DNA of 6,970 nt from Bacteroidota bacterium (GCA_003448835.1 DLXM01000253.1:3618-10587), one strand, 5' to 3'; shown: positions 1-5,197, counted from the first letter of the stretch. The notes: generated from the letters alone by a model not told the origin. A program made the numbers and translations.

Positions 1-21
1 CGGAAATGGGTTGTAGCTAGA

Positions 22-981
22 TTATAATTCAATTTGAATTGATTTCCGTTTAATCAGCGCTTTATATTCTTCTTTCATTGCTTGAGGCAAAAAACTTTTA
101 TCGATAAACTTTTCCCATTTAGGAGGTAGTTTGTTAAACTTTTGAAATATATTATCGATGACTTTTTGGTCCAGGCCAGCCCCACTCATAGCAGTTTCAA
201 AATCTTTGCGTTTAATTTTTTTCTTTTTTCCGTTTAAGTTTAAAGCAAGATCTTCATCATCACCTTCAACAACTAGTTCTGTAGCAACCAGGTCATAAGC
301 GGGACACAAATCATAGTTCAGATTCCTTTTTAGCAAAGAGAAATTTTTTAAGTGCATGTCATTATTGCCTGTGAGAAAGCAAAACAGTACCAATTCGTAA
401 TAATCTGTTACGTCTAACCCAGGATTAGTTGAGTATTTCTTGATAGCCTTCGCAATTTGTTCGTACGATCCCTTGTATTTATGTTCGGTGAGCCTTTCTG
501 TTAACTGACACATATCTTCCATGTGCAACTTTTGTCCATTATTGCGATCAATTCTTCTGGTGATGTAAGCTAATTGTCCGGATTTAAGTTTAATAAGAGA
601 GTGATTAACCGTCTTAATCTTACTTATTTCTGCAAGATGCATCGTTAAATCTTCGATTTCAGGTAGATTTGAATATACATCGGACTGAGGTTTTAATAAA
701 TATTCTCCCCATAATCCAACAATTGTTAACCGTTCAGGGACATCCGATGCATTATCAAATCCAATCGACAGTTTTGGTTGAACACCAGTAACCGTTTTTT
801 GACTTTGAACTATTTGTTCTGCTAACTGTACTAGTTGATCTTCTGTGAAATCTATTATGGGTGGGGTAGATTTTCCGAAGAATTTTTTGCTACATTTTGG
901 ATGATAACCATTCTTACCAGCTGAAGTTATAAAATCAATCGAACTTATAGCCTCGTAACAGTACAGACACTTGTTTTCCAT
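22..981 (-). CDS. hipT: HipT-like Ser/Thr kinase toxin (HipA C-terminal domain)
   Basis: Kinase subunit of a split HipA system. Relatives phosphorylate aminoacyl-tRNA synthetases in the cytoplasm (HipA acts on GltX, HipT of E. coli O127 on TrpS) and so stop translation; the target here cannot be read from sequence. In the 319 residues I see a Gly-rich loop TVTGVQPKLS (63-72), the ATP-site lysine in YLLKP (K97), the catalytic loop GNNDMHLKN (205-213, D208) and the metal-binding Asp of AYDLV (D230), so the active site looks complete. It lacks the HipA N-subdomain, which is the separate upstream gene. Residues 5-30 carry C5, C8, H27 and C30, a probable zinc knuckle. T63 and T65 occupy the positions of the autophosphorylated serines in HipT. 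The ATG lies 4 bp after the hipS stop, so the two are probably co-translated. Confidence 0.93.
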   Translation of the reverse strand: MENKCLYCYEAISSIDFITSAGKNGYHPKCSKKFFGKSTPPIIDFTEDQLVQLAEQIVQSQKTVTGVQPKLSIGFDNASDVPERLTIVGLWGEYLLKPQSDVYSNLPEIEDLTMHLAEISKIKTVNHSLIKLKSGQLAYITRRIDRNNGQKLHMEDMCQLTERLTEHKYKGSYEQIAKAIKKYSTNPGLDVTDYYELVLFCFLTGNNDMHLKNFSLLKRNLNYDLCPAYDLVATELVVEGDDEDLALNLNGKKKKIKRKDFETAMSGAGLDQKVIDNIFQKFNKLPPKWEKFIDKSFLPQAMKEEYKALIKRKSIQIEL

Positions 982-985
982 GGTT

Positions 986-1309
986 CTAAGGTTCTAAAAT
1001 TTCCTCTATTGATACTGCTCCGATACAATCTCGACAAGTTTTTAGTAATATCTCCATCCTATCCCGTGGATCTAATTTCCAATTTTTTTGAGCAATATCC
1101 AGTAACCATCCTTCTGGTATTAATCCGTCAAAAAAAGGAAACAAAACCTTACTTTCATATTTCTGGTCAGTGAGTGGAAGAGTCAAACTAATAGGTTCAG
1201 CTTCCTTTGTTTTAAGGTATGATTGGTCATATTGAAAATGGAATCCGTTTTCGTCTTCGGTTAGTATTCCAGTCATTTTATCAAACAAGTAAACGTTAGC
1301 TTTCTTCAT
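986..1309 (-). CDS. hipS: HipS-like protein (HipA N-terminal subdomain, probable antitoxin)
   Basis: A 107-residue stand-alone version of the HipA N-terminal subdomain (Couple_hipA type). Visible hallmarks are the strand-rich start ANVYLFDKMTGIL, the segment ISLTLPLTDQKY and the family signature FFDGLIPEGWLLD near residues 59-71, followed by a helical region with a CRDCIGAVS end. In the E. coli O127 HipBST system the equivalent small protein HipS, not HipB, is the main antitoxin and docks on the HipT kinase, inserting a tryptophan near the active site; the Trp in PEGW is a candidate for that role (inference). The ATG overlaps the 3' end of hipB by 14 bp and the stop is 4 bp before hipT, so the three genes form one compact operon. 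With no attached kinase domain this is a genuine split gene rather than a broken hipA: both halves have their own start and full domain boundaries. Confidence 0.9.
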   Translation of the reverse strand: MKKANVYLFDKMTGILTEDENGFHFQYDQSYLKTKEAEPISLTLPLTDQKYESKVLFPFFDGLIPEGWLLDIAQKNWKLDPRDRMEILLKTCRDCIGAVSIEEILEP

Positions 1310-1508
1310 TTCTTTCTGATTTCAATGGACCAAGTTCGTGTCCAAATAGTGTTAGCACCTGATTGACTTTGTCCATTCGTAAGCTTTCTTTTCCTTGCTC
1401 TAAATCTCTTACGAACCTCAAACCCACACCAGCTTTAAAAGAGAGATCCTCTTGTGTTAATCCAAGAGATTTTCTTCTTTTTTTGACGAATTTACTCAGT
1501 TTATTCAT
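1296..1508 (-). CDS. hipB: HipB-like XRE-family HTH repressor
   Basis: Small DNA-binding protein, 70 residues from the chosen start, with an XRE/Cro helix-turn-helix: KKRRKSLGLTQEDLSFKAGV, then GLRFVRDLEQGKESLRMDKV. In HipBA and HipBST modules HipB autoregulates the operon by binding palindromes upstream and assembles with the kinase. The frame stays open to an ATG at 1541, but I chose the ATG at 1508: it begins at the usual MNKLSKFVKKRRK of the family, has an AAAGG 10 bases upstream, and the longer start would place the first operator palindrome inside the coding region (giving YTLKGIIT from operator DNA). It overlaps hipS by 14 bp. HTH call is firm; start is likely; HipB name rests on neighbours. 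Confidence 0.9.
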   Translation of the reverse strand: MNKLSKFVKKRRKSLGLTQEDLSFKAGVGLRFVRDLEQGKESLRMDKVNQVLTLFGHELGPLKSERNEES

Positions 1509-1514
1509 AGTGAT

Positions 1515-1612
1515 TATACCTTTTAGGGTATAAAGATACAAAATTTATTTAAAATATACCTCTTCGGGTATAAAAACTTTGTTTTACAACCATTTATACC
1601 TTTTCGGGTATA
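1515..1612. promoter_or_regulatory. Array of three hip operator palindromes, 40-bp period
   Basis: Three copies of TATACC-N6-GGTATA lie at 1515-1532, 1555-1572 and 1595-1612. Both arms are perfect in every copy and start-to-start spacing is exactly 40 bp. The central six bases are TTTTAG, TCTTCG and TTTTCG, so part of the non-palindromic core is also shared. The 22-bp spacers between sites are not alike, which argues for selection on the sites rather than a recent tandem duplication. Total length (18 bp) and overall form match the known E. coli HipB operator TATCC-N8-GGATA. The site nearest hipB covers its probable Shine-Dalgarno AAAGG, and the farthest ends one base from the stop codon of the upstream toxin gene. 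A promoter-like AAATTTTG (1546 to 1539, minus strand) lies between the first two sites. HipB binding is inferred. Confidence 0.88.
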
Positions 1613-1613
1613 A

Positions 1614-1904
1614 TTATGTGCGGGGTTCCCAATAGCCTGGTTTGCGCTTTAAGTTCATGACTGCAAAGATTGTGATAAGATCATTCTCTACAGAATATAT
1701 AATTCCATAAGGAAAGCGGGAAAGCAAGAATCTTCGTTCCGTATCTGTGATTTTGATTCCAGCAAACGGCTGCTGTTCGATGACGTCCAGCACTTTTTCT
1801 ACTTCATCAATGAATTCATCTCCAAGACCAACCACCTGATTTTCATAATATTCCGAGGCGTCAAAAAATTCAAATCTGGCTTCTGAATGGAATTCAATTT
1901 TCAC
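1614..1904 (-). CDS. RelE/ParE-family toxin
   Basis: A 96-residue basic, compact toxin of the RelE/ParE superfamily. It starts with the typical strand-helix MKIEFHSEARFEFFDASEYYE, has two long helices to about residue 45, then the beta-sheet segment RRFLLSRFPYGIIY (58-70) and the C-terminal signature IFAVMNLKRKPGYWEPR (79-95). Family members inhibit gyrase or cleave ribosome-bound mRNA; which activity applies cannot be told from sequence. The signature usually reads AV-x-H-x-x-R-x-P-x-YW; here the His position is Asn84, while the Arg/Lys residues and the YW are kept. The start is GTG, and the GTGA overlap with the preceding antitoxin (stop TGA) implies translational coupling, as expected of an antitoxin-toxin pair. 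The stop codon lies directly beside the hip operator array, so read-through transcription would enter hipBST. Confidence 0.9.
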   Translation of the reverse strand: MKIEFHSEARFEFFDASEYYENQVVGLGDEFIDEVEKVLDVIEQQPFAGIKITDTERRFLLSRFPYGIIYSVENDLITIFAVMNLKRKPGYWEPRT

Positions 1905-2134
1905 CGATTAATCCGCTCCCTTGCCTCTTTTAAAACTTCAGAGGATGAATGCAGGGATGCTTCTCCGGATCTGAGAGATGCTTTTCTTTCTTGCACTTCT
2001 TTCATCCAGGCTTGTTCAATATCCGGATCTATCCTGCCATGAATACTTTGCAATAGCTTATCAGCCAAACGAACCTTGTCTTTTTTATCAAGATTCAAAG
2101 CAGAATTTTCAATTTGTTGGAAATCAGTAATCAT
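1901..2134 (-). CDS. Addiction-module antitoxin (Unstab_antitox family)
   Basis: A 77-residue antitoxin of the putative addiction module component family (Pfam Unstab_antitox type). Seen from the chosen start: an N-terminal helical part ending in KVRLADKLLQS (20-30), the acidic linker IDPDIEQAW (35-43) with the conserved Trp, then EVQERKASLRSGEA (46-59) and a helical tail. In this family the C-terminal part neutralises a RelE/ParE-type toxin, which is exactly the next gene (GTGA overlap). The frame stays open to a GTG at 2176, but I prefer the ATG at 2134 because homologues begin just before the LNLDKKDKVRLADKLL helix and the extra 14 residues look like leader. There is no strong Shine-Dalgarno site at either start. 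The family has no classical HTH, so operon autoregulation, if any, is not evident. Confidence 0.87.
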   Translation of the reverse strand: MITDFQQIENSALNLDKKDKVRLADKLLQSIHGRIDPDIEQAWMKEVQERKASLRSGEASLHSSSEVLKEARERINR

Positions 2135-2175
2135 AGAATGAGATTTTAGGTATATCTGAATGTAAGTATTAACCA

Positions 2176-2204
2176 CGAAAATAGAAAGGAATCGAGTATT
2201 GAAA
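2176..2204 (-). promoter_or_regulatory. Candidate Bacteroidota-type promoter for the addiction module
   Basis: On the minus strand TATTTTCG (2183 to 2176) differs at one fixed position from the Bacteroidota -7 consensus TAnnTTTG, and TTTC (2204 to 2201) lies 17 bases upstream as a weak -33 element. Transcription would then begin near 2169, downstream of the alternative GTG start and consistent with translation from 2134. Consensus match only; such boxes arise easily in AT-rich DNA. Confidence 0.3.
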
Positions 2205-2282
2205 CGGGTTTACTTCGAGGGTTACAAATTTCAATATAAACTGCCTCAGCTCATTCGGGAGCAATTTGACCCCAGGACAGAC

Positions 2283-3275
2283 CTAATCCAGGCTTTCCCA
2301 ATATTCTGCCATCGGGACAATACGTACAATTACGGGTTCTGATTCGATGTCCATGAAATAAACTTTATCATTTTGTGCGAATGCTGGTTGTGTTGACCTG
2401 GAAGTCCATTTAGAATCAACATTTCCGGTATCAACATTAAATTTCGAAATGATTACAAACTTGTCATTGGATTCATATCCGGCGTGGCTGACGATCAGGA
2501 TTTCTTTACTGTTCAGCGCATAGAATCCAGCTACAGATGACCTATCTCTTGTGACCTGAATAAACTCATGCATCATTGCTTGCATGTTGCCCGGTTCAAT
2601 GCGACGTTTATCACGTGTCGGACTACGAAAACCGTCGATTTTAAGTTCAGAGGATTTCAATAAATGTCCATCAGTGCTAAATGTATGCAACCAATTATCA
2701 AATGCGGTCATTAAGTAAATCGTATCGTCCAGAAACAACACATGATTCCTTTCTTCACTTCGATATGCAAGATTCGGAAATCGAATGGGAACTTCCTCGA
2801 ATTCGATGACGATGTTTCCATCGCGATCAACTCCCTTCAATGCCGGATCCTCGAAACGTTCAGTATAGAATCCGACGTACAAAGAGTCATTTAAAAAGTC
2901 ATAAGCTCCGGTAGCCTTAAAATGTCGTCCCGCGACATGAGTAACCTTATTATCATAAGAAATATAGACACCCCAGGGCATCGAATTCGTAAAAAACACT
3001 TCATTTTCTAGGAATTCGGCACGAATTGGATTCCATTTAAACCCGGGAAAACTGTCCGTTGCATCGAGTTTCGAAATCAGCGATGCTGACTCATAATCAA
3101 ACAAAAAAAACTTTTTCTGACTGGGATCCAGAATACCGAAATGCTTTTCATTTGCTACAAACTGCGGTGCCGACAAGAAAATGTGGTCGGGGAGTTCTAT
3201 GGTTCGAACTTGAGCGGTAGCATGACTATATAGTGTGATAAATAGAATGATGGTAAGAAGTGATTTTTGAATCAT
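2283..3275 (-). CDS. Exported six-bladed beta-propeller-like protein
   Basis: A secreted protein of unknown function, 330 residues from the chosen start. The N-terminus MIQKSLLTIILFITLYSHATAQ is a clear Sec signal peptide with probable cleavage after ATAQ; there is no lipobox Cys. The mature part is rich in short repeated strand units (for example FLFDYESASLISKLD, VYFMDIESEPVIVRI, LHTFSTDGHLLKSSELK), typical of six-bladed propellers of the NHL / BF3164-like kind common in Bacteroidota. The frame extends upstream to an ATG at 3329, adding 18 residues with several charges; the shorter form gives a standard signal peptide, but no Shine-Dalgarno site decides between them. It stands alone: toxin-antitoxin modules lie on both sides. 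A broken fragment of a close paralogue lies at 6269-6434. An array of palindromes lies about 35-110 bp upstream of 3329 and may regulate it. Confidence 0.75.
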   Translation of the reverse strand: MIQKSLLTIILFITLYSHATAQVRTIELPDHIFLSAPQFVANEKHFGILDPSQKKFFLFDYESASLISKLDATDSFPGFKWNPIRAEFLENEVFFTNSMPWGVYISYDNKVTHVAGRHFKATGAYDFLNDSLYVGFYTERFEDPALKGVDRDGNIVIEFEEVPIRFPNLAYRSEERNHVLFLDDTIYLMTAFDNWLHTFSTDGHLLKSSELKIDGFRSPTRDKRRIEPGNMQAMMHEFIQVTRDRSSVAGFYALNSKEILIVSHAGYESNDKFVIISKFNVDTGNVDSKWTSRSTQPAFAQNDKVYFMDIESEPVIVRIVPMAEYWESLD

Positions 3276-3357
3276 AACTATTGTTGGGCGAATGCAAGAA
3301 ATTGATCCAAGAATTCTGTCGTGTTTCATTTCTATAAGTACCGATTGAGTTTTTATT

Positions 3358-3365
3358 CAAATAAA
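3358..3365 (-). promoter_or_regulatory. Candidate -7 promoter box upstream of the propeller gene
   Basis: On the minus strand TTTATTTG matches TAnnTTTG except at the second base. It abuts the nearest palindrome of the 28-bp array (shares one base with it), so a protein bound there would occlude the promoter. No convincing -33 TTTG is seen at the right distance, so this is only a suggestion. Confidence 0.25.
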
Positions 3366-3438
3366 TCTGTTTATAAACAGATATACCATAATATCTGAAT
3401 AATTGCAGATAATTAAATTTATCTGCTTAAAACAAGAT
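3365..3438. promoter_or_regulatory. Array of three 18-bp palindromes, 28-bp period (orphan operator array)
   Basis: Three sites of the form ATCTG-N8-CAGAT start at 3365, 3393 and 3421, exactly 28 bp apart. The first (3365-3382) is a perfect 18-bp palindrome, ATCTGTTTATAAACAGAT. The second (3393-3410) has both 5-bp arms perfect around a variable core. The third (3421-3438) has one mismatch in the right arm (AAGAT). The 10-bp spacers are unrelated to each other, which points to selection for protein-binding sites. The array lies between the truncated higA-like gene and the propeller gene, both on the minus strand. It could control the propeller gene, or it could be left over from the toxin-antitoxin operon whose antitoxin lost its HTH. 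No other full copy of this site is seen in the window. Confidence 0.75.
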
Positions 3439-3461
3439 AAATTGGAGTCTTTCTTTACTAT

Positions 3462-3653
3462 TCAATCTCTTTTTTTGAAATTGATTTCGTACTTGATTAT
3501 CCGGTCTATTCCGACTGCGGATTTAATCATTTTTCCCAAAACATCCATACGAAGTTCGTACTCGTATTCATCACGTTCGATAGTCCCAACTTCACCAATA
3601 TACTTGTCTTTCATTTCGGCAAGCGAATAACTTTTAATTTTTTTAGTTGCCAT
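3462..3653 (-). pseudogene. Truncated HigA-type antitoxin lacking its HTH domain
   Basis: The first 45 or so residues (MATKKIKSYSLAEMKDKYIG, then a Glu/Asp-Arg-rich stretch ending in ELRMDVLGKMIKSA) match, from memory, the N-terminal region of HigA-like XRE antitoxins of Bacteroidota, about 100 residues long, in which an HTH (KxRxxxxLTQExL...) normally follows directly after GKMIKSA. Here that segment is replaced by 17 unrelated residues (VGIDRIIKYEINFKKRD) and a stop; the break is near 3518. The other two frames downstream do not restore an HTH, so this is a deletion rather than a simple frameshift. No HigB-type toxin partner lies beside it: the preceding gene, 27 bp upstream, is a ParE toxin with its own ParD. 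The short protein could still be made, and might keep toxin-binding ability without repressing. Relationship moderately sure; status as relic inferred. Confidence 0.68.
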
Positions 3654-3680
3654 AATGATTCCACATGCCCCGTAGTTTCT

Positions 3681-3980
3681 TTATTCGGTTAATCTATTCT
3701 TCAAGTCCATTCTTTCATGTAATATTCTGATGACTTCGATTTCAACATCTGAAATTACATGGTAGAAAATGATGTGTTTGCCGGTTTTGAATCCTAATAA
3801 ATTGCTACTTATTCCAGAATATTCTGTTCCAATTTCGGGATAATCACCGATTTCACTGCAAGCAAACTTTATTGACCGAAAATACTTGTCGGCTTGTGAT
3901 TCGGACCATTTATCTAATGTATACTTCCAAATGTCAGTTAAATCGTCAATGGCTTCTTGTCTCAGAATAACCTTAGCCAT
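3681..3980 (-). CDS. parE: ParE-family toxin
   Basis: A 99-residue toxin of the RelE/ParE superfamily, clearly on the ParE side. Visible signatures, in order: VILRQEAIDDLTDIWKYT (4-21) with the conserved DL-x-x-IW, KWSESQADKYF (24-34), the GxEYSG region (51-56), LLGFKTGKHIIFYHV (61-75), and the hallmark VIRILHERMD (83-92) at the C-terminus. Characterised ParE toxins poison DNA gyrase and are neutralised by the C-terminal tail of ParD. The ATG overlaps the 3' end of parD by 8 bp, so the genes are co-transcribed and probably translationally coupled. Length is standard and no key motif is missing, so the toxin looks intact. It belongs to a different subfamily from the toxin at 1614-1904, with little similarity beyond the fold. 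Gyrase as target is inferred from the family. Confidence 0.93.
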   Translation of the reverse strand: MAKVILRQEAIDDLTDIWKYTLDKWSESQADKYFRSIKFACSEIGDYPEIGTEYSGISSNLLGFKTGKHIIFYHVISDVEIEVIRILHERMDLKNRLTE

Positions 3981-4224
3981 TATTATTTCTTTCGGCTTTT
4001 AGTTTGGCCAGATGGTCTTCAAAGTCAAAATTTTCAACTCTTGGGCTATTGAGTCCATCTTGAATTGCATTTTTCAAAGCAATGGATTTACTCTCTTCAT
4101 CTTCTAAGAGTCGAAGTCCGGCTCTGATAACTTCGCTGACATTTTTATATCTACCTGCCGAAACCTGGCTGCTGACAAACTCTTCGAAATAATTCCCGAG
4201 TGATATGGATGTGTTCTTACTCAT
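3973..4224 (-). CDS. parD: ParD-family ribbon-helix-helix antitoxin
   Basis: An 83-residue antitoxin. Residues 4-42 form a ribbon-helix-helix of the CopG/ParD type: strand NTSISLG, helix A NYFEEFVSSQVSAGR, then YKNVSEVIRAGLRLLEDEE as helix B with the conserved SEVIR-x-GLRLLE. The tail (NAIQDGLNSPRVENFDFEDHLAKLKAE) is the toxin-wrapping region seen in ParD proteins that pair with ParE. It would bind DNA as a dimer to repress its own operon and neutralise ParE. The ATG at 4224 follows a purine-rich AGAAGAA, which can serve as a weak ribosome site. It overlaps parE by 8 bp. A short inverted repeat 23 bp upstream is a candidate operator. Confidence 0.93.
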   Translation of the reverse strand: MSKNTSISLGNYFEEFVSSQVSAGRYKNVSEVIRAGLRLLEDEESKSIALKNAIQDGLNSPRVENFDFEDHLAKLKAERNNNG

Positions 4225-4246
4225 TTCTTCTTTTTTTTTAAAAAAG

Positions 4247-4261
4247 TACCAATATTTGGTA
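4247..4261. promoter_or_regulatory. Inverted repeat upstream of parD, candidate operator
   Basis: TACCAA-TAT-TTGGTA is a perfect 6-bp inverted repeat with a 3-bp centre, 23 bp before the parD start codon. ParD proteins bind short repeats in their own promoter, so this is the natural candidate for autoregulation. The arms are short and AT-rich, so chance cannot be excluded. Confidence 0.4.
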
Positions 4262-4533
4262 AGTTATCCAAATGCTCGCATTTCAAATTATACCCATCTT
4301 GTTTTAAGCCACGCAATAAAACCGGTTCGCTCAAATTGGTTTCTCTCTTTTCTTGTAGGATGTACTTGACCATCAGTGGCAGTTGTTTCCAAAATGGAAA
4401 TAACTGCATTCTGATCAACACCCACTGAAAAATAGAGCTGAAAATGAATTGCGCTGTAAATGAATTAGGATGAACTTGAAATGGATGTGGCGATGATTTT
4501 ATGTAATGTAGGATTGAGAGTTCACATTGCTTG

Positions 4534-4565
4534 CAAAAAAACGAATTTGATTTCGATATTCGAAA
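4534..4565 (-). terminator. Weak candidate terminator after the XRE-DUF4870 gene
   Basis: Just past the stop of the upstream minus-strand gene, the minus strand reads a short hairpin (TTTCG-AATAT-CGAAA, or alternatively CGAAT pairing with ATTCG) followed by a run of seven T. Position and T-run fit intrinsic termination, but the stem has only 5 bp and is AT-rich. Confidence 0.35.
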
Positions 4566-4567
4566 AA

Positions 4568-5158
4568 TTACTTCATGAGTCTAAAAGCCGGATTAAACCA
4601 AGTGGATTGATTTTGCCAAACTCGAATCATGTTGTACAAAGAAATTAGAATGTTATAGAGGTAAATAACACCAATGATGCCATAAAACACCATCATATAG
4701 TTTTGTGATATGGATATGGATATTTCATTGATAGTTGAAATTGATAATCGGTACCAGAGTTGATAGCATAACAACCCGGTAAAGAGCACAAGATTCCACG
4801 TTATTTGGAAATTGATTATCTGTTTTCCAAGATGATCAACTCCTTGAATTTGGTCTCGTTTAGTTATCCAGAGTATGAAAGGAAGTATTACGCCCATCAA
4901 TGGAAACAGTAAAAAGCTGAACGCAGACATATTTAATGCTTTTAGATAACTTCTGTCTTCTTTTTTCTTGTATTGAAGTAAGTCTGCCGGGGATATATCT
5001 AATGCTTGGGCTAATCGAATCACTGTATCTCCACGTGGTTCGGTATCTCCATTTTCTAATCTTTGAATAGTACGTAAACTTACATCAGCTAATTCGGCCA
5101 GTTTTTCTTGAGATAACCCACCATTGATGCGATGAAATTTTAAATTCTCTGTAAACAT
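4568..5158 (-). CDS. XRE-HTH and DUF4870 membrane-anchored protein
   Basis: A 196-residue two-part protein. Residues 1-62 are an XRE-type helix-turn-helix: NLKFHRINGGLSQEKLAELA, then DVSLRTIQRLENGDTEPRGD and a final helix through DISPADLLQY. A charged linker (KKKEDRSYLK) leads to a membrane part with three hydrophobic segments, about 77-98, 117-136 and 153-175. The stretch LNMSAFSFLLFPLMGVILPF, then TKRDQIQGVDHLGKQIINFQ, is characteristic of DUF4870 (Tic20-like). It would sit in the inner membrane with the HTH in the cytoplasm. The role is unknown; a membrane-tethered regulator is a reasonable reading. A Shine-Dalgarno GAGG lies 5 bases before the ATG, the clearest in the window. It has its own 118-bp upstream gap and no tight linkage to the NERD gene. 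Confidence 0.87.
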   Translation of the reverse strand: MFTENLKFHRINGGLSQEKLAELADVSLRTIQRLENGDTEPRGDTVIRLAQALDISPADLLQYKKKEDRSYLKALNMSAFSFLLFPLMGVILPFILWITKRDQIQGVDHLGKQIINFQITWNLVLFTGLLCYQLWYRLSISTINEISISISQNYMMVFYGIIGVIYLYNILISLYNMIRVWQNQSTWFNPAFRLMK

Positions 5159-5197
5159 TGAAACCTCACATGTTGAAATTATTTATTAGTTCAATGT
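5155..5197. promoter_or_regulatory. Spaced inverted repeat over the start of the XRE-DUF4870 gene
   Basis: ACATTGAA (5155-5162) and TTCAATGT (5190-5197) form a perfect 8-bp inverted repeat separated by 27 bases. The left arm covers the start codon and the repeat flanks the ribosome site. It could be a two-site operator for autoregulation by the encoded XRE protein. The wide spacing makes this tentative. Confidence 0.25.

Larger units (their letters stand above)
4225..4567. other. Mostly non-coding region between parD and the XRE-DUF4870 gene
   Basis: About 340 bases without a gene I can support. It contains the putative parD operator near the left end and a terminator-like hairpin near the right end. 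Two minus-strand frames are open for about 58-66 codons: one from an ATG at 4421 whose TGA overlaps the parD ATG, and one without an ATG between stops at 4467 and 4290, ending in ERTGFIAWLKTRWV. I recognise neither. They could be a decayed gene, for example a lost upstream member of the parDE operon, or chance frames. Confidence 0.45.

Noticed and set aside
22..1309. hipS and hipT as one hipA gene broken by a frameshift
   Set aside because: Each part has its own start and stop, complete domain boundaries, and hipT has an extra Cys/His N-terminus, so they are separate genes of the split type.
1509..1541. Longer hipB starting at the ATG at 1541
   Set aside because: The extra 11 residues are encoded by the first operator palindrome and precede the normal start of the family, and AAAGG is well placed for the ATG at 1508.
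1515..1612. Reading the 40-bp repeats as a short CRISPR array
   Set aside because: The repeats are 18-bp palindromes with 22-bp AT-rich spacers, only three copies, next to hipB and with no cas genes; operators explain them better.
3365..3438. Reading the 28-bp repeats as plasmid iterons
   Set aside because: Iterons are direct repeats beside a replication initiator gene; no such gene is present, and each copy here is a palindrome with non-conserved spacers.
3403..3630. Plus-strand open frame of 75 codons
   Set aside because: It lies opposite the HigA-like fragment and the operator array, has low-complexity Ser/Ile-rich content and resembles no family; it is a shadow of the minus-strand gene.
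22..4224. Superintegron cassette array
   Set aside because: Although toxin-antitoxin genes in one orientation fit the picture, I see no repeated attC-like site between the genes and no integrase.
4221..4421. Minus-strand 66-codon frame as a real gene
   Set aside because: It ends in a poly-Lys run read from the A-rich parD leader, has no recognisable domain or ribosome site, and covers the likely parD promoter and operator. Kept only as a possible relic.
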